This document shows positions 21,991 to 33,268 of a stretch of 64,000 nt of DNA, in pieces; positions within the stretch are counted from its first letter, which is position 1; each line of letters starts with the position of its first letter. The translations under genes and the position numbers were made by a program. The stretch spans positions 62,001 to 126,000 of the forward strand of contig NW_027102716.1 in the NCBI RefSeq assembly GCF_036373705.1, in the 5' to 3' direction. This stretch comes from Amia ocellicauda. Taxonomy: Eukaryota > Chordata > Actinopteri > Amiiformes > Amiidae. The notes beneath the pieces are model-generated. The model saw only the letters and a list, made by a program, of their open reading frames with translations. It did no database searches and had not been told where the DNA came from.

Positions 21991-23460
21991 CCTCAACTTC
22001 AACTGGTCAGGTGACAAGGCAGCTGCAATATTCACCTTCGGTGTCCCTAGTGGCTGAGGGGGGTAAGTCAACATCAACACTTCCCTGTCCTTCCAGGCTT
22101 TTATTAAGTTGACATGATATATTTGTTCTGGGGGTCGGCGGCCGGGTTGCTGAACCTTATAGTTCACTTCCCGTATTCGCTCTATAATCTCATAAGGTCC
22201 CATCCACGTAGCCAGAAATTTACATTCTACAGTGGGAACCAACACCAACACCCTATCACCAGGCTGGAACACCCTCAGTGTAGCCTGACGATTATAGGCG
22301 AATTGTTGGTGTTCCTGTGCCTGCCTTAGGTGCTCTCTCACAATGGGAGTGACTGTGGCTATTCTCTCTTGCATAGCATTGATGTGCTCGACTACACTCC
22401 GGAAAGGAGTGGACTCGTGTTCCCACGTTTCACGGGCTATGTCTAATATCCCCCTGGGGTGCCTCCCATATAACAGTTCAAAAGGCGAAAAGCCCAGGGA
22501 AGCCTGTGGGACTTCCCTAATGGCAGACATCAAGTAGGGCAGCATGAATTCCCAATTTTTCCCATCCTTATCGATTACCTTTCTTAGCATGGACTTCAGG
22601 GTCCTATTAAATCTCTCAACCAACCCATCTGTTTGTGGGTGGTAGACTGATGTTCTCAACTGCTTAACCTGCAACAATTTACACAGATCGGTCATAACCT
22701 TAGACATAAAGGGTGTGCCCTGATCTGTTAATATCTCCCTCGGTATCCCCACCCTACTACACATCAACATTAGCTCTTTTGCAATACCTTTTGAAGCCAT
22801 GGTCCGCAGTGGAATGGCTTCTGGGTACCTGGTGGCATAATCCAAAATAACCAGTATATACTGATGCCCTCTGGCTGATTTCGGGAGAGGTCCCACCACA
22901 TCCATAGCTATCCTAGCAAAGGGGGTCTCTATGATGGGCAAAGGGACCAGTGGGCTTCTGAAGGCTGGTTTAGGAGCATGTAGTTGACATTCAGGACATG
23001 AGCTACAATGTTCTGTCACGTCTGCATGTACGCCTGGCCAGTAAAACCTCCTCAGGAGTCTATCCTTGGTTTTGTCCATCCCCAGATGTCCCCCCAGGAT
23101 ATGCCCATGTGCCAGATTGAGAACTGTTCGTCTGAATGGGGTGGGAACTAGCAATTGCTCCACAATGTCCACCCCTATCTTATTTACACGGTACAATAGG
23201 TCATTTTTTACCATAAAATAAGGATAAGCTGTTGGCGGGTCTGCAGTAGTCATAGGGGTCCCATTTACTACCTTCACATTTTCTTTAGCATAGTGTAGAG
23301 TGAGATCTCGCACCTGTGCGCTGCCAAAATCAGTGGGGAGTCCCTCTAACACTGACACTTCTACATTGTCAGCTTCAGGGGTCTCTATGAATGGATTCTC
23401 ACCCACCCTGCTAGTGCTGGGTTCCTCACCCTCCATAGGGTCATCTACGTCACTACATTC
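21990..23460 (-). pseudogene. Gmr1-type integrase region (fossil)
   Basis: HHCC zinc-binding part (GHILGGHLGM to CSSCPEC), then the DDE core (MDVVGPLPKSA; ILTDQGTPFMS; HPQTDGLVERFN). It lies 5' of the reverse transcriptase. Confidence 0.9.
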
Positions 23461-23479
23461 CACCCCTATGTTTTCAGTT

Positions 23480-24180
23480 TAATTTTCCCCAACCAAAACC
23501 TTCACTGTCGACTCAACTGGAACCAGGTCTACTTTTAGCTCTAGTTGTGGGATCGAGGCAACTTCTGGCTTACAGTTTTCAGTGTGCATTTCCAATTTAC
23601 TATGTTTTCTATCTAGTTTTCCAAAATTAGGAAAATATCGTCCCAGTATCACATCATATGGCATGTTGGGTACCACACCGACTTCGTAATCTAGTTTCCC
23701 GGCCTCTGTCTGTATGTTTACAAGGGCTGTGGGATAGGGGCGTGTGTCACCATGTGTGCATGTGATACTGAGCTCCTGATGTCTATCCAGCTTGTTGGTC
23801 GCTACTAATTTTTCTGTGACCAGTGTAACCATACTGCCAGAGTCGAGTAGAGCAGCCACTTCTTTCTCATCGACTATCACTGTACACATGTGTTTTGGAT
23901 TAGGTACTCCGCCTATGAAAACATCCGTCCCAACAGGGCAGGCATAAAATACCGGTTTCTCTTTCCCCATATCACACACATTACATTGCATTGGTTCCTC
24001 TCTACCTGGGCAGTGGGCCGCAATATGTCCTACTTTGTCACAATTATAGCAGACAATTGGTTGTGATGGTGACCCCCTATAACCCTTAGTCTCGGCTTTA
24101 GGCCCCACCTTTGCCCCCCCCAGTCTTGCTCTTTTCTTCCAATCCAGCGCGTCATGTTTCCCAGAGTATTTTGGAACCAT
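23480..24180 (-). pseudogene. Gmr1-type zinc knuckle and protease region (fossil)
   Basis: A CCHC knuckle (CYNCDKVGHIAAHC) is followed by an aspartic protease core (LLDSGSMVTLV). Confidence 0.85.
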
Positions 24181-24199
24181 CTTACCCGGTCCGCTGGTT

Positions 24200-24960
24200 C
24201 GTCATGGCCTGGGGAACGAGTTTTTAACCTCCGGTACATGCTCTGCTGCTCCGGCTGTATAGAACCGCTCTACAATGGCCACCAAGGTGTCAGCGGACAG
24301 CACCTCATTCTGGCCAACCCAGCGTCGAACGTCCTTGGGCAAACAGCGTTGGTAGTTGTCAAGGACTATGGCCTCCACCACCTCGGCTGATGAATGGACC
24401 TCTGGCTGTAGCCATTTCCTGGCCAGATGGATCAGATCAAACATCTGCGTTCGGATTGGTTGTCCTGGTTGGTAGGCCCACTGCTGAAACCGATGTGCCC
24501 TCACTGCGGTGGTCACGCCCAATCGGGTCATTATCTCCGCTTTCAATTTATCATAGACCTGGGCGTCCTTCAGCTCCAGATCAAAGTACGCTTTCTGTGC
24601 ATCCCCTGCCAGATAAGGTGCCACAAGCCCTGCCCAGGAATCTTTTGGCCATCCCTCTCCCTGCTGTCCTCTCAAAGGTCATAAGGAAGGCCTCAACATC
24701 GTCCTGTTTTGTCATTTTCTGCAGAAAGTGATTGGTGCGGGGACTGGAATGGGTTGCAGCCCCCTGTGGCCAAATCCTGGTTGCAAGTGCTTCAACACTC
24801 TCTTTCAGCTCTTTAGTCACCTTTTCCTGCTCTTCTCTAAACATTTTATTTGTATCATGCTGGACCTGCAGTGCTTCCTGATGCATCCGCATAGCATCCT
24901 GGTGAGCCACCTGCTGCACCCTGGTCGCTTCCTGTTGGGCTATTACAGCCTGTAGTTTTT
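24200..24960 (-). pseudogene. Gmr1-type gag region (fossil)
   Basis: Capsid-like block (WAGLVAPYLAGDAQKAYFDL, FQQWAYQPGQPIRTQ) resembling the SCAN/gag capsid of Gypsy elements, preceded by a Gln-rich coiled segment. Confidence 0.75.
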
Positions 24961-25031
24961 TTTTTTTTGGATAAAAAAATTCACTCAGCCAGTCTGGGTT
25001 TCATGAGGTGCTGCCCGCATTCTACACCAAA

Positions 25032-25521
25032 TGTGACAAAACGCCTTGGCTGTACACATGTGCGGGTCTTCTCTGTGATCTTCTTAGGAGTAAAAACCAG
25101 TCATGACCCAGGGAGGAGGTTGCAAATACAGGGCTGTGCCTGTATGTTTACTTCAAACAAAACAAATCTGAAAACAAAACCTAACTCACACTGGAGTTGA
25201 AACTAATCTTACATAATCATTCTATTTTAAACAAAGTCTGGAATAAATAAGTCTTGGCTTTCTCCTTATGAGCTACCTCTGTTTTCCAGATAACTCACCC
25301 TATTGTCTCTCACTTCTCTCTCTCTCAGGCCCGCCTTATATACCTGGTGAATAATTGAGGAAGTAACACCAAGTGACCACATTAGGTGCTAGAATGGCTG
25401 CCTGAGGGTTTCTGGGGAGTGTAGTTGCCTAGGGTCGGTATTCTACCCTAGAGTACACACCTTGCAGCAGACCTGGCCTGACATATCTGCCATGTATGAC
25501 CCTGCCCCTTGGTTTGTCACA
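25032..25521 (-). repeat. Complete LTR of the Gmr1-type element
   Basis: 490 bp with ends TGTGACAAA and TTTGTCACA (mutual inverse). Its inner end is followed on the minus strand by TTTGGTGTAGAATGC, a possible primer-binding site. The partial counterpart is at 20411-20586. Confidence 0.85.
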
Positions 25522-26143
25522 ATACATACATACATACATATACACGGAAAATAAATAATAGAATTATGAATCACAATAAGATGTAATGAAGTACAGAAAA
25601 AGAAAATGTAATAAAATGTGATCTTTAATACATACAAATAAAGAAAATAGGTATACCATTTCCAGATTCCTTTTTTGAAATACAATGACATGCATTACAA
25701 ACGAGTATTTACATTATATTTACAGCCGGTGCTCGTGTGTCACTGTGTCCCTCAGGCTGTGGTTGGCGCTGACATATTGGGCAGAATGTGTCCCTTATTT
25801 TGGGCTAAAGCTTTCTGTGGAGGGGAACGTGGGTGAGTTTGTACCATTCTTGGGGGGCTCTGCCTTGTTGGGGCGGAGCTGTGATCCAGGTGAACAGCAG
25901 ATCGGGCATAGGTGGGCATGTGGGCAGAGGAGTAGGAAGGCCGGTCAAGCAAATAAGCTTGCTAAGGTACGCAGCAGCAGCAAGCAGCCCCCCCATCCAG
26001 CCAGCCAGCCAGTCTGGCTGGCAGTGACTGAGTGGTTGACAGACGGCAAGCAACGGAATGTACGTGCTCTGTGATGTCATAGCAGTCAGCTGAGAGAGGC
26101 TCGTGATGTCATGGCTGAGCTGGCTGGCTGTCTGGCTGGCTGG

Positions 26144-26179
<36 letters not shown>

Positions 26180-26195
26180 GTCTGTCTGTCTGTCA
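25522..26195 (-). mobile_element. SINE-like module, copy 4
   Basis: The clearest copy. On the minus strand it runs from CAGC-rich start and paired TGACATCA motifs (about 26110-26060), through the body, to a LINE-derived 3' part with YHSLRDTVTHEH (about 25770-25725) and a 3'UTR ending in TATG repeats at about 25525. The full-length LINE lies immediately beyond its TG/TGTC tract. Confidence 0.6.
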
Positions 26196-26449
26196 ATTCA
26201 TTTCAATTCAATTCAAAGGTGCTTTATTGGCATGATCTATCACAATATTGCCAAAGCAGATACAAATGTTCTATCAATCAAGACAAAACATTGCAATACA
26301 AGATTCAGTGGAACAAATATAGTACACATTGAAATAAAATTAAGTAGGATATAAACCATATTTGTTGTTTGTATCAAAATTTGTGTCATGACATCAGAAA
26401 AATCACTGTTTTTATTTTGTTTTGCAAATGGAGTGCCACAGGCTGGTGT

Positions 26450-29400
26450 CTACACACTGTCTCGCAGGCTGTGGCAGGTGGATACATATTGCGCTGCTAA
26501 GAAGGCAGTGCGCTCCTCCTCTCCCAGCAGGACGGGGAGTTTGCAGCAATCGGGGATCATGCTGAACTCAGGGATATGCATTTTTAATATTTTAAAGTAT
26601 GTCTCCCTGATTTTTGTGTATTTAGGGCAGGACAGCAGGAAATGCGCCTGTGTTTCGACCTCCCCTAGGTCACACTGGCTGCACAGCCGCTCTTCTCTGG
26701 CAACCCAGAATTTTCTGTAGCGGCCTTTTTCAATGGCGAGGCTGTGGTCACTGAGCCTGTATTTAGTTAGATTTTGTCTCTCTTTTATATTTTGGATTTT
26801 TAAGTATTCAGCCAATGTAATGTTTCTATTCAGGGCCCGGTAGCATTCCAATTTGTTTTGTAATTCTAATTCGTGTCTCTAATCTTTTGTGTATTTGCTT
26901 TTCAGGTACATGTCAATTTTCCCAATTGTTGTTGTTTTGGTCATTGTGTGTTCGGGCTCTGTGAGCCTCAGAGCCGTGGGGGCGTTTCTGTGTACGTGTA
27001 AGATGTTTTTATTAAATTCTAGGTGGAATATTTCCATGGGGCTTTTGTCCCAATTGTTGTTATTGAGGTTCATGAGGGGACCCCACACTTCGCTCCCATA
27101 TAGCAGGATTGGTTGGATGATGGAGTTTAATATTTTAATCCAAATAGTTATTGGTATTGTTGTTTTCCAAAATTGTGTCTTTATGGCATAAAATGCCCGG
27201 CGTGCCTTGTCTTTTAATGCGTTTATAGCCAGGCTGAAGCTCCCTGACGCACTGATGGTCAGGCCAAGGTAGTTGTATCTGGTGCAGTGCTCTAATCCAG
27301 TGCTGCCCAGAGTGAAGCGGTACCTGTTTCCCTGAGATGGGGCTTTTTTCTGGAAAACCATAACTCTGGTCTTGTCCAGATTGACTGCCAGGGCCCATTT
27401 CTGACAGTACTGCTCTAGCAGCGCCAGGTTCTGCTGAAGCCCCTGCTCTGTGGGCGACAGCAGCACCAGGTCGTCTGCATAGAGCAGGAACTTGATCTCT
27501 GTGTCATGGAGAGTTAGGCTGCGGGCGTCAGACTGCTCCAACACTGTGGCCAACTCGATGATGTAGATGTTGAACAGTGTTGGACTCAGACTGCAGCCCT
27601 GTCTCACTCCCCGCCCCTGAGTGAAGAACTCTGTTCTTGAGTTGCCAATTTGAACTCCGCATTTGTTTTCAGAATACATTGATTTAATGATGTCATAAAC
27701 TTTACCCCCTACACCACTCTGTAGAAGTTTATAAAATAATCCCTTGTGCCAGATTGAGTCAAATGCCTTTCTAAAGTCTACAAAACAGGCAAATATTTTT
27801 CCTTTATTGTTTTGGGTATATTTATTTATGAGGGTGTGTAGAGTGTAAATATGATCGGTTGTGCTGTGTTTTGGTAGGAAGCCAATCTGACTCTTATTCA
27901 GGACACTGTGCTTGGTAAGGAAGGCCAGTATCTGGGCGTTGATGATACTGCAGAACACCTTCCCCAGGTTACTTCTCACACAGCTGCCCCAGTAGTTATT
28001 GGGGTCTAATTTGTCTCCACTTTTAAAAATCGGGGTGATCAATCCTTGATTCCCGACCTCAGGGAAACACCCGGCTCTCAGCACCAGGTTAAAGAGTTTG
28101 AGCAGAGCCTCCTGCAGCTGCGGGCTGCTGTGCTTCAGCATCTCAGGGCTGATGCTGTCGGGGCCGCTGGCTTTCCTGGGTTTGAGGATTTTGAGTTGAT
28201 GTTTTAGTTCCTGTATTGTAAATGGGTTATCTAAGGGATTTTGGTTATTCTTAATGATTTCTTCCAATTTATTTAGGTTTTTTAATATTTTAACCTGTTC
28301 TGGCTTTGGATTGTTTTCAACATTTTGGTAAAATTTTTCAAAGTGTGTTTTCCAGATTTCTCCATTTTGAATTGGTATTTCATTTTTTGTTTTTGGGGTA
28401 TTTATTCTGCCCATATAGTGGTCTTTTTTCTTACTGAGGAGTTGCTTGTAGTGCCGCAGGGCCTGGCAGTAGCTGAGGCGAGCCTCCTGGTTGTCGGGCT
28501 CTCTGTGTTTAGTGTTGGAGAGATGTCTCAGGTGTTTCCTAGAAGTTTCACACTCCTGGTCACACCACTGTTCTTTTTTTCTTTTAGACGATTTCATATT
28601 TTGGTTTTTAATTGTTTTAATGTTTGATTTTAAAGCCAGTCTCTCAAATATTTCATTCAGTGTTTTGGTGGCTGAGTTTATTCCGTTTTGGTTTATTTGA
28701 TAGTGTGAGGATTGATATCTGTCTAACATGTTTTCAATCTCATCACTATTCAGGGCTCTTGTGTAGTTCTCTGTGCTGGGCTCTGACCATCTCTAACTGG
28801 GTGGCAGGGAGACCAGTTTTGTGGGAAGTTTGGCTCTGACTTGTGGCTGCGCTGATCTTTTTAGGTAAAGTGTTATTTGGCTGTGGTCTGATAGTGGAGA
28901 TTGTTGTCTGACTATAAACGCATTGTTGGCTTGTGGGTCCAGGTCAGTTATGGCGTAGTCCACCACACTGCTGCCCAGAGCCAAGCAGTATGTGAATCTC
29001 CCCAGAGAGTACCCCCTGGTCCTGCCATTGATGATATATAGACCCAGGCTTTTACATAGGCGCACTACCTGCTTCCTGCTCTTGTTTACCACGCTGTCGT
29101 GGCTGTGTCAGTGTGGAGGTGTGTGTGTGGCACAGCGGGGAGTCTCCGAACAGGTGTGTGTTCCCCTCTGTATTGATGTAGTCCATCTCTCTGCCAGTCC
29201 TGGCATTGAGATCGCCACACAGCAGTACAGAGCCCAGGGTCTGGAAGTGGCAGATTTCGTTTTGAAGCTCATGAAAGCCTTCCTCATTATAGTAGGGGGA
29301 GTCTGCGGGTGGCATATAAATTGCACATAGGTATATATCTGTGTTATTTTGTAGGGTGTCTTTTCTGATTTTCATCCACAGGTGTGTGTCTCCTCTCTGT

Positions 29401-29683
29401 ACTGGGCATAGGGCTGCTCGGAGCTCCTCCCTGTACCACACGATAATCCCCCACGAGGCCCTGCCACACCTGACTTTGGGTTTTTTATAGGAGGGCACAA
29501 TCAGCTCCCTGTATCCATTGTATCCATCCAGTGTATAGACATATCTGCACAGCACCAAGTCTCTACAAGAATGAAAACATCTGAACTATTTACAGTGTTG
29601 ATCAGTTCAGGGCCTGTGCTCTTCATTCCAAAAGTTGAGGAGCGTAAACCCTGCATATTCCAACTGCTTATTTTAAAGGACAT
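26450..29683 (-). pseudogene. LINE ORF2: APE endonuclease and reverse transcriptase
   Basis: Start MSFKISSWNMQGLRS at 29683. Endonuclease motifs: NMQGL, FILVETWC, then after frameshifts LLCGDLNARTG (29558-29052 frame) and SPLSDHSQI (29092-28793 frame). Reverse transcriptase 28729-26879: SPGPDGI-like KASGPDSISPEM, FVDFRKAFDSIWH, GVRQGCSLSPTLFNIYI and the active site FLLYADDLVLLSP. A C-terminal CCHC-like motif (CSQCDLGEVETQAHFLLSC) lies in the 26851-26450 frame. The frame is interrupted at least four times (two frameshifts in the endonuclease, stops before and after the RT), so the copy is inactive although all domains remain. Confidence 0.9.
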
Positions 29684-30238
29684 GTTAATATATTTTATTA
29701 TACTTGTCTCTTCTACATAAGAAAGTTTAATTTGTGGTCTACAACTGATATTATATTACTATTAATAATTATATATGGATATACATAATAATCACTCAAA
29801 GATTTTATCTTTGCATCAAAATATCAGAATAATTAAATCACATTTTTTCTTACTCTCCATCTCCACAACCATATATATGTGTGTTGAGGCTCAGTTAACT
29901 CAGCAGTGTGGTACAGATGACACTGAGGAGTTGCCTTATCTGGGCCAGCTGGGCAGCATCGGGCCTCCAGGCTCTGGAAGCCGCTGCTGCGTGGCTGTGT
30001 GGCTGTGCTGGTCCCCGGCTGTCCGCTCTGCTGTGCTGGACGGGCCCTCAGGGGCTGGGGCTGGGGTGGGAGCCGGTGGCTGGGGATGTGGCCGGGGGCT
30101 GGGGGGGTTGCTCCTGGTCTCGAGGTGGGGGTGTGTGGGGTTTCGGCCCAGGGTTGTGTCCTTGAGGACCTTTGAGATGATCCTCACACCCGTCTTGTTG
30201 AGGTGGACGTGGTCATACAGGTGATGTGGCTGGATGTC

Positions 30239-31732
30239 TCAGTGGTGTGCCAGGTGGACGTTGGGGAGGAGGGCACATCTTCGGGACACTTCTGCGTTGA
30301 TGGCCTGGATGATGTGCAGGGGCACGTCTGTGCGGGGCAGCAGTGTGGAGATGGAAATTTTGGCAGTTGGGAATTCCTCTGTGGCTTTCGTTGCTACCTG
30401 TCTCAGGGCTGAGGCCACATCGCCCCTGCGGGCACTCAGGTCGTTAGTGCCGGTGTGGATGAGGATGTGTTTGACTTGGCAAAGCCTCCTCTTGGAGAGC
30501 AGCTCCAGGGCTCTCTGTGCTGTGGAGCACCAAAGCTTTTTCACTTTTCGCCCAGGGAAGAGGCGCCTCTCAACCAGGAACTTCCCATTGGATTCGCTCA
30601 GAATGACCACCTCTGCGTTGACCTGCCACTCCGGGTTTGCGTCGGGAGTGGTGGGGGCAGCGGGTGTGTTTTGGGGGAGTGGCGTTTCAGGGGGTTGTGT
30701 ATTAGTGGCAGGTCTGGTGATAGTGGGTGTGTCAGGAGTGGTGGGGAGTGTGGGTGGATCAGTGGGTGCGTCAGGGGTTGGAGGTGTTGTGGGGTCAGTG
30801 CAGTGCAGTCTCTGTGCTCCAGTGATGTGTAGCTCCTCTCTTAGCTCCTCCAGCTGGCTCTGCAGGCTCCTTAGCTGGCTGTGCTGGGGTGTCCTGGTCA
30901 GCTCCTCCCTCGCTCTGCGCAGCTCCGTCCTCAGGGTTTGGCTCTGCTCCTCCAGGTCTCTCACTGCTGCTCTCAGCTCATGGATCTCAGCCTTGTGCTG
31001 CATCTTTAGTCTGTGCATCTCATCCCGGAGCTGATCGCACAAGGAGGTCTGGGCCAGGGTGCTCAAGGTCTGCTCCCTGAACTCCGCAAACTCCAGCTCC
31101 AGCACTGATAGGCATTCCTTTAGTGTTTTAATGTTGCTGGAGAGTTTTGGGGAGACAGGGGGGCAGTCTGTGGGAGATGGGGCACTGTCTGGCTCCGTGT
31201 GGCTGGGGGCAGACTGCAGGGTGGCCGGCTCTGGCTCTTGTTTCTCTACCTCAGTCTGCTGCTTTGAGGTGTGGAAGCCGAGAGCTAATTGGTCCAGGCT
31301 GCTCTCGCTGCCCTGCACCATGATGGTCCCGTTGTGGTATACATTAAAAGTGAGCATCACACTGTCTGTGTCTTTCTCTACCAGCACTGAGATCTGCCTG
31401 CCTCTGCTAATGCCCCTCTTGTTGTTATTGGGGTATGTCTGGCACAGGGTTTTGTGAAAGGCGCTGTAGAACAGTAGATTGTTCTTGACCCTGTTTTCTC
31501 CTTTACCGGTGTAGTCTAGGATGAGGGTCTCAGGAGATGCTCTCATCACAGCTTGTTTGTAGTCCTTCTTAGCCTGTGCAGAGCGAATGTCTTCAGGGTA
31601 TCGGATTTCAAAAGGCAGCTCTGCAGTCAGACTGCTGTTCGATAGATTTCTATCAGTCTCAGTGGCAGTTGGGCTCTCTCCTACTGTCACTCTATTCAAA
31701 TCGGAGCTCTGCATTTTCATTGGCTGAGTCAA
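30239..31732 (-). CDS. LINE ORF1 with coiled coil and SGNH esterase-like domain
   Basis: 497 aa, uninterrupted. The N-terminal domain (about 1-150, LPFEIRYPEDIRSAQAKKDY) is unrecognised. A Glu/Pro-rich linker follows, then a coiled coil about residues 215-305 (LRDEMHRLKMQHKAEIHELR), a Pro/Thr-rich linker, and an esterase-like region about 370-497 with VVILSESNGKFL and HTGTNDLSARRG blocks. ORF1 esterase domains are known from several LINE clades and may help membrane or RNA interaction. The frame ends at a TGA after VHLAHH. The same frame then continues with YDHVHLNKTGVRII, which looks like the missing final Asp/His block. The TGA is shared with copy 2. Confidence 0.85.
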   Translation of the reverse strand: MTQPMKMQSSDLNRVTVGESPTATETDRNLSNSSLTAELPFEIRYPEDIRSAQAKKDYKQAVMRASPETLILDYTGKGENRVKNNLLFYSAFHKTLCQTYPNNNKRGISRGRQISVLVEKDTDSVMLTFNVYHNGTIMVQGSESSLDQLALGFHTSKQQTEVEKQEPEPATLQSAPSHTEPDSAPSPTDCPPVSPKLSSNIKTLKECLSVLELEFAEFREQTLSTLAQTSLCDQLRDEMHRLKMQHKAEIHELRAAVRDLEEQSQTLRTELRRAREELTRTPQHSQLRSLQSQLEELREELHITGAQRLHCTDPTTPPTPDAPTDPPTLPTTPDTPTITRPATNTQPPETPLPQNTPAAPTTPDANPEWQVNAEVVILSESNGKFLVERRLFPGRKVKKLWCSTAQRALELLSKRRLCQVKHILIHTGTNDLSARRGDVASALRQVATKATEEFPTAKISISTLLPRTDVPLHIIQAINAEVSRRCALLPNVHLAHH

Positions 31733-32022
31733 CTACTGAGAATGCTTATTTATTTTATTAATACATATTTTTTTGTTTAATTATTTGTCTCTTACCTCCA
31801 ATTCTTGTCTTCAGCTTTTCTTTTCTGACTTTTCTTCCTGAACTGTCTCTCTGCTTTCTTCTTTTTGTGTTTCTCTTAAAATTATTATTTTTTGAATACT
31901 TTTTCTTCTGAATTTCTATTCCATGTCTTCTGTGTATGTTTATAGTGCTATATATTCATTTGTAAATCACAAATTAAATCCGCTTATGTATAAAAACAAA
32001 TGTTTTTTAGGAGCTCATATTC

Positions 32023-32030
<8 letters not shown>
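31733..32030 (-). promoter_or_regulatory. LINE 5'UTR
   Basis: About 300 bp between the GA tract and the ORF1 start, purine-rich on the coding strand and nearly the same in copy 2 (18874-19190), which has a short extra insert. It presumably contains the internal pol II promoter of the LINE; no specific motif was identified. Confidence 0.4.
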
Positions 32031-32078
<48 letters not shown>

Positions 32079-32131
32079 TTTCATTTGTATTGTCAAAGCA
32101 ATTGGACATACATACACATACATACATATAC
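32025..32131. repeat. CT tract, LINE tail and CATA repeat
   Basis: CT microsatellite (to about 32071), the inverse LINE tail (TTGTATTGTCAAAGCAATTG) and CATA repeats that end at the Tc1 element. Confidence 0.9.
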
Positions 32132-32132
32132 A

Positions 32133-33268
32133 CTCACCTAAAGGATTATTAGGAACACCTGTTCAATTTCTCATTAATGCAATTATCTAATCAACCAATC
32201 ACATGGCAGTTGCTTCAATGCATTTAGGGGTGTGGTCCTGGTCAAGACAATCTCCTGAATTCCAAACTGAATGTCTGAATGGGAATGAAAGGTGATTTAA
32301 GCAATTTTGAGCGTGGCATGGTTGTTGGTGCCAGACGGGCCGGTCTGAGTATTTCACAATCTGCTCAGTTACTGGGATTTTCACGCACAACCATTTCTAG
32401 GGTTTACAAAGAATGGTGTGAAAAGGGAAAAACATCCAGTATGCGGCAGTCCTGTGGGCGACAATGCCTTGTTGATGCTAGAGCTCAGAGGAGAATGGGC
32501 CGACTCGATTCAAGCTGATAGAAGAGCAACTTTGACTGAAATAACCACTCGCTACAACCGAGGTATGCAGCAAAGCATTTGTGATGCCACAACACGTACA
32601 ACCTTGAGGCGGATGGGCTACAACAGCAGAAGACCCCACTGGGTACCACTCATCTCCACTACAAATAGGAAAAAGAGGTGAGACATTCAGATGGTAGAGT
32701 CAGAATTTGGCGTAAACAGAATGAGAACATGGATCCATCATGTCTTGTTACCACTGTGCAGGCTGGTGATGGTGGTGTAATGGTGTGGGGGATGTCTTCT
32801 TGGCACACTTTAGGCCCCTTAGTGCCAATTGGGCATCGTTTAAATGCTACGGCCTACCTGAGCATTGTTTCTGACCATGTCCATCCCTTTTTGACCACCA
32901 TGTACCCATCCTCTGATGGCTACTTCCAGCAGGATAATGCACCATGTCACAAAGGTCGAATCATTTCAAATTGGTTTCTTGAACATGACAATGAGTTCAC
33001 TGTACTAAACTGGCCCCCACAGTCACCAGATCTCAACCCAATAGAGCATCTTTGGGATGTGGTGGAACGGGAGCTTCGTGCCCTGGATGTGCATCCCACA
33101 AATCTCCATCAACTGCAAGATGCTATCCTATCAATATGGGCCAACATTTCAAAAGAATGCTTTCAGCACCTTGTTGAATCAATGCCACGTAGAATTAAAG
33201 CAGTTCTGAAGGCGAAAGGGGGTCAAACACAGTATTAGTATGGTGTTCCTAATAATCCTTTAGGTGAG
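32133..33268 (+). mobile_element. Tc1-like transposon at the edge of the 5S array
   Basis: Terminal repeats CTCACCTAAAGGATTATTAG and its inverse at 33242-33268. The left end has the expected CA and a TA target before it. The right end lacks the last two bases and passes straight into 5S spacer sequence (TTCATCGTAGCTC). The element therefore sits exactly between the module repeats and the rDNA. Confidence 0.9.
32279..33238 (+). pseudogene. Tc1 transposase, internally deleted
   Basis: N-terminal helix-turn-helix (GLSISQSAQLLGFSRTTISR) at 32279-32518, with a frameshift into 32418-32681 (ATLTEITTRYNRGMQQS, then RRPHWVPLIS). The C-terminal part at 32678-33238 has YFQQDNAPCHKGR (second Asp) and SPDLNPIEHLWDVVER (Glu). 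A stretch of roughly 35 codons between RKKR and RHSDGRVRIW, which should contain the first catalytic Asp, is deleted. Inactive. Confidence 0.9.

Larger units (their letters stand above)
20411..25521 (-). mobile_element. Gmr1-type Ty3/Gypsy LTR retrotransposon (fossil)
   Basis: Minus-strand order: 5' LTR 25521-25032; gag about 24960-24200; zinc knuckle and aspartic protease about 24180-23480; integrase about 23460-21990; reverse transcriptase-RNase H about 21990-20600; partial 3' LTR about 20586-20411. Integrase lies before reverse transcriptase, which is the Gmr1 arrangement and unlike usual Gypsy elements. The 3' LTR is truncated and the coding region has a few interruptions, so the copy is broken. 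By eye the overlapping LTR parts differ at about 5% of sites, suggesting a moderately old insertion. Confidence 0.85.
26196..32030 (-). mobile_element. GA-associated APE-type LINE, near full length
   Basis: 5' end next to a GA tract (about 32030-32070 on this strand). 5'UTR about 31733-32030; ORF1 30239-31732; ORF2 about 26450-29683; 3' end GCAATAAAGCACC-like followed by AATTGAATTGAAATGAATTG next to GACA repeats. The GA tract and LINE tail flanking the 5' end, and the CAGA/CA tract with module copy 4 at the 3' end, together match an unoccupied module. So it inserted within a module's GA tract. Clade undecided; RT motifs resemble fish I/Nimb-like LINEs. Confidence 0.85.
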
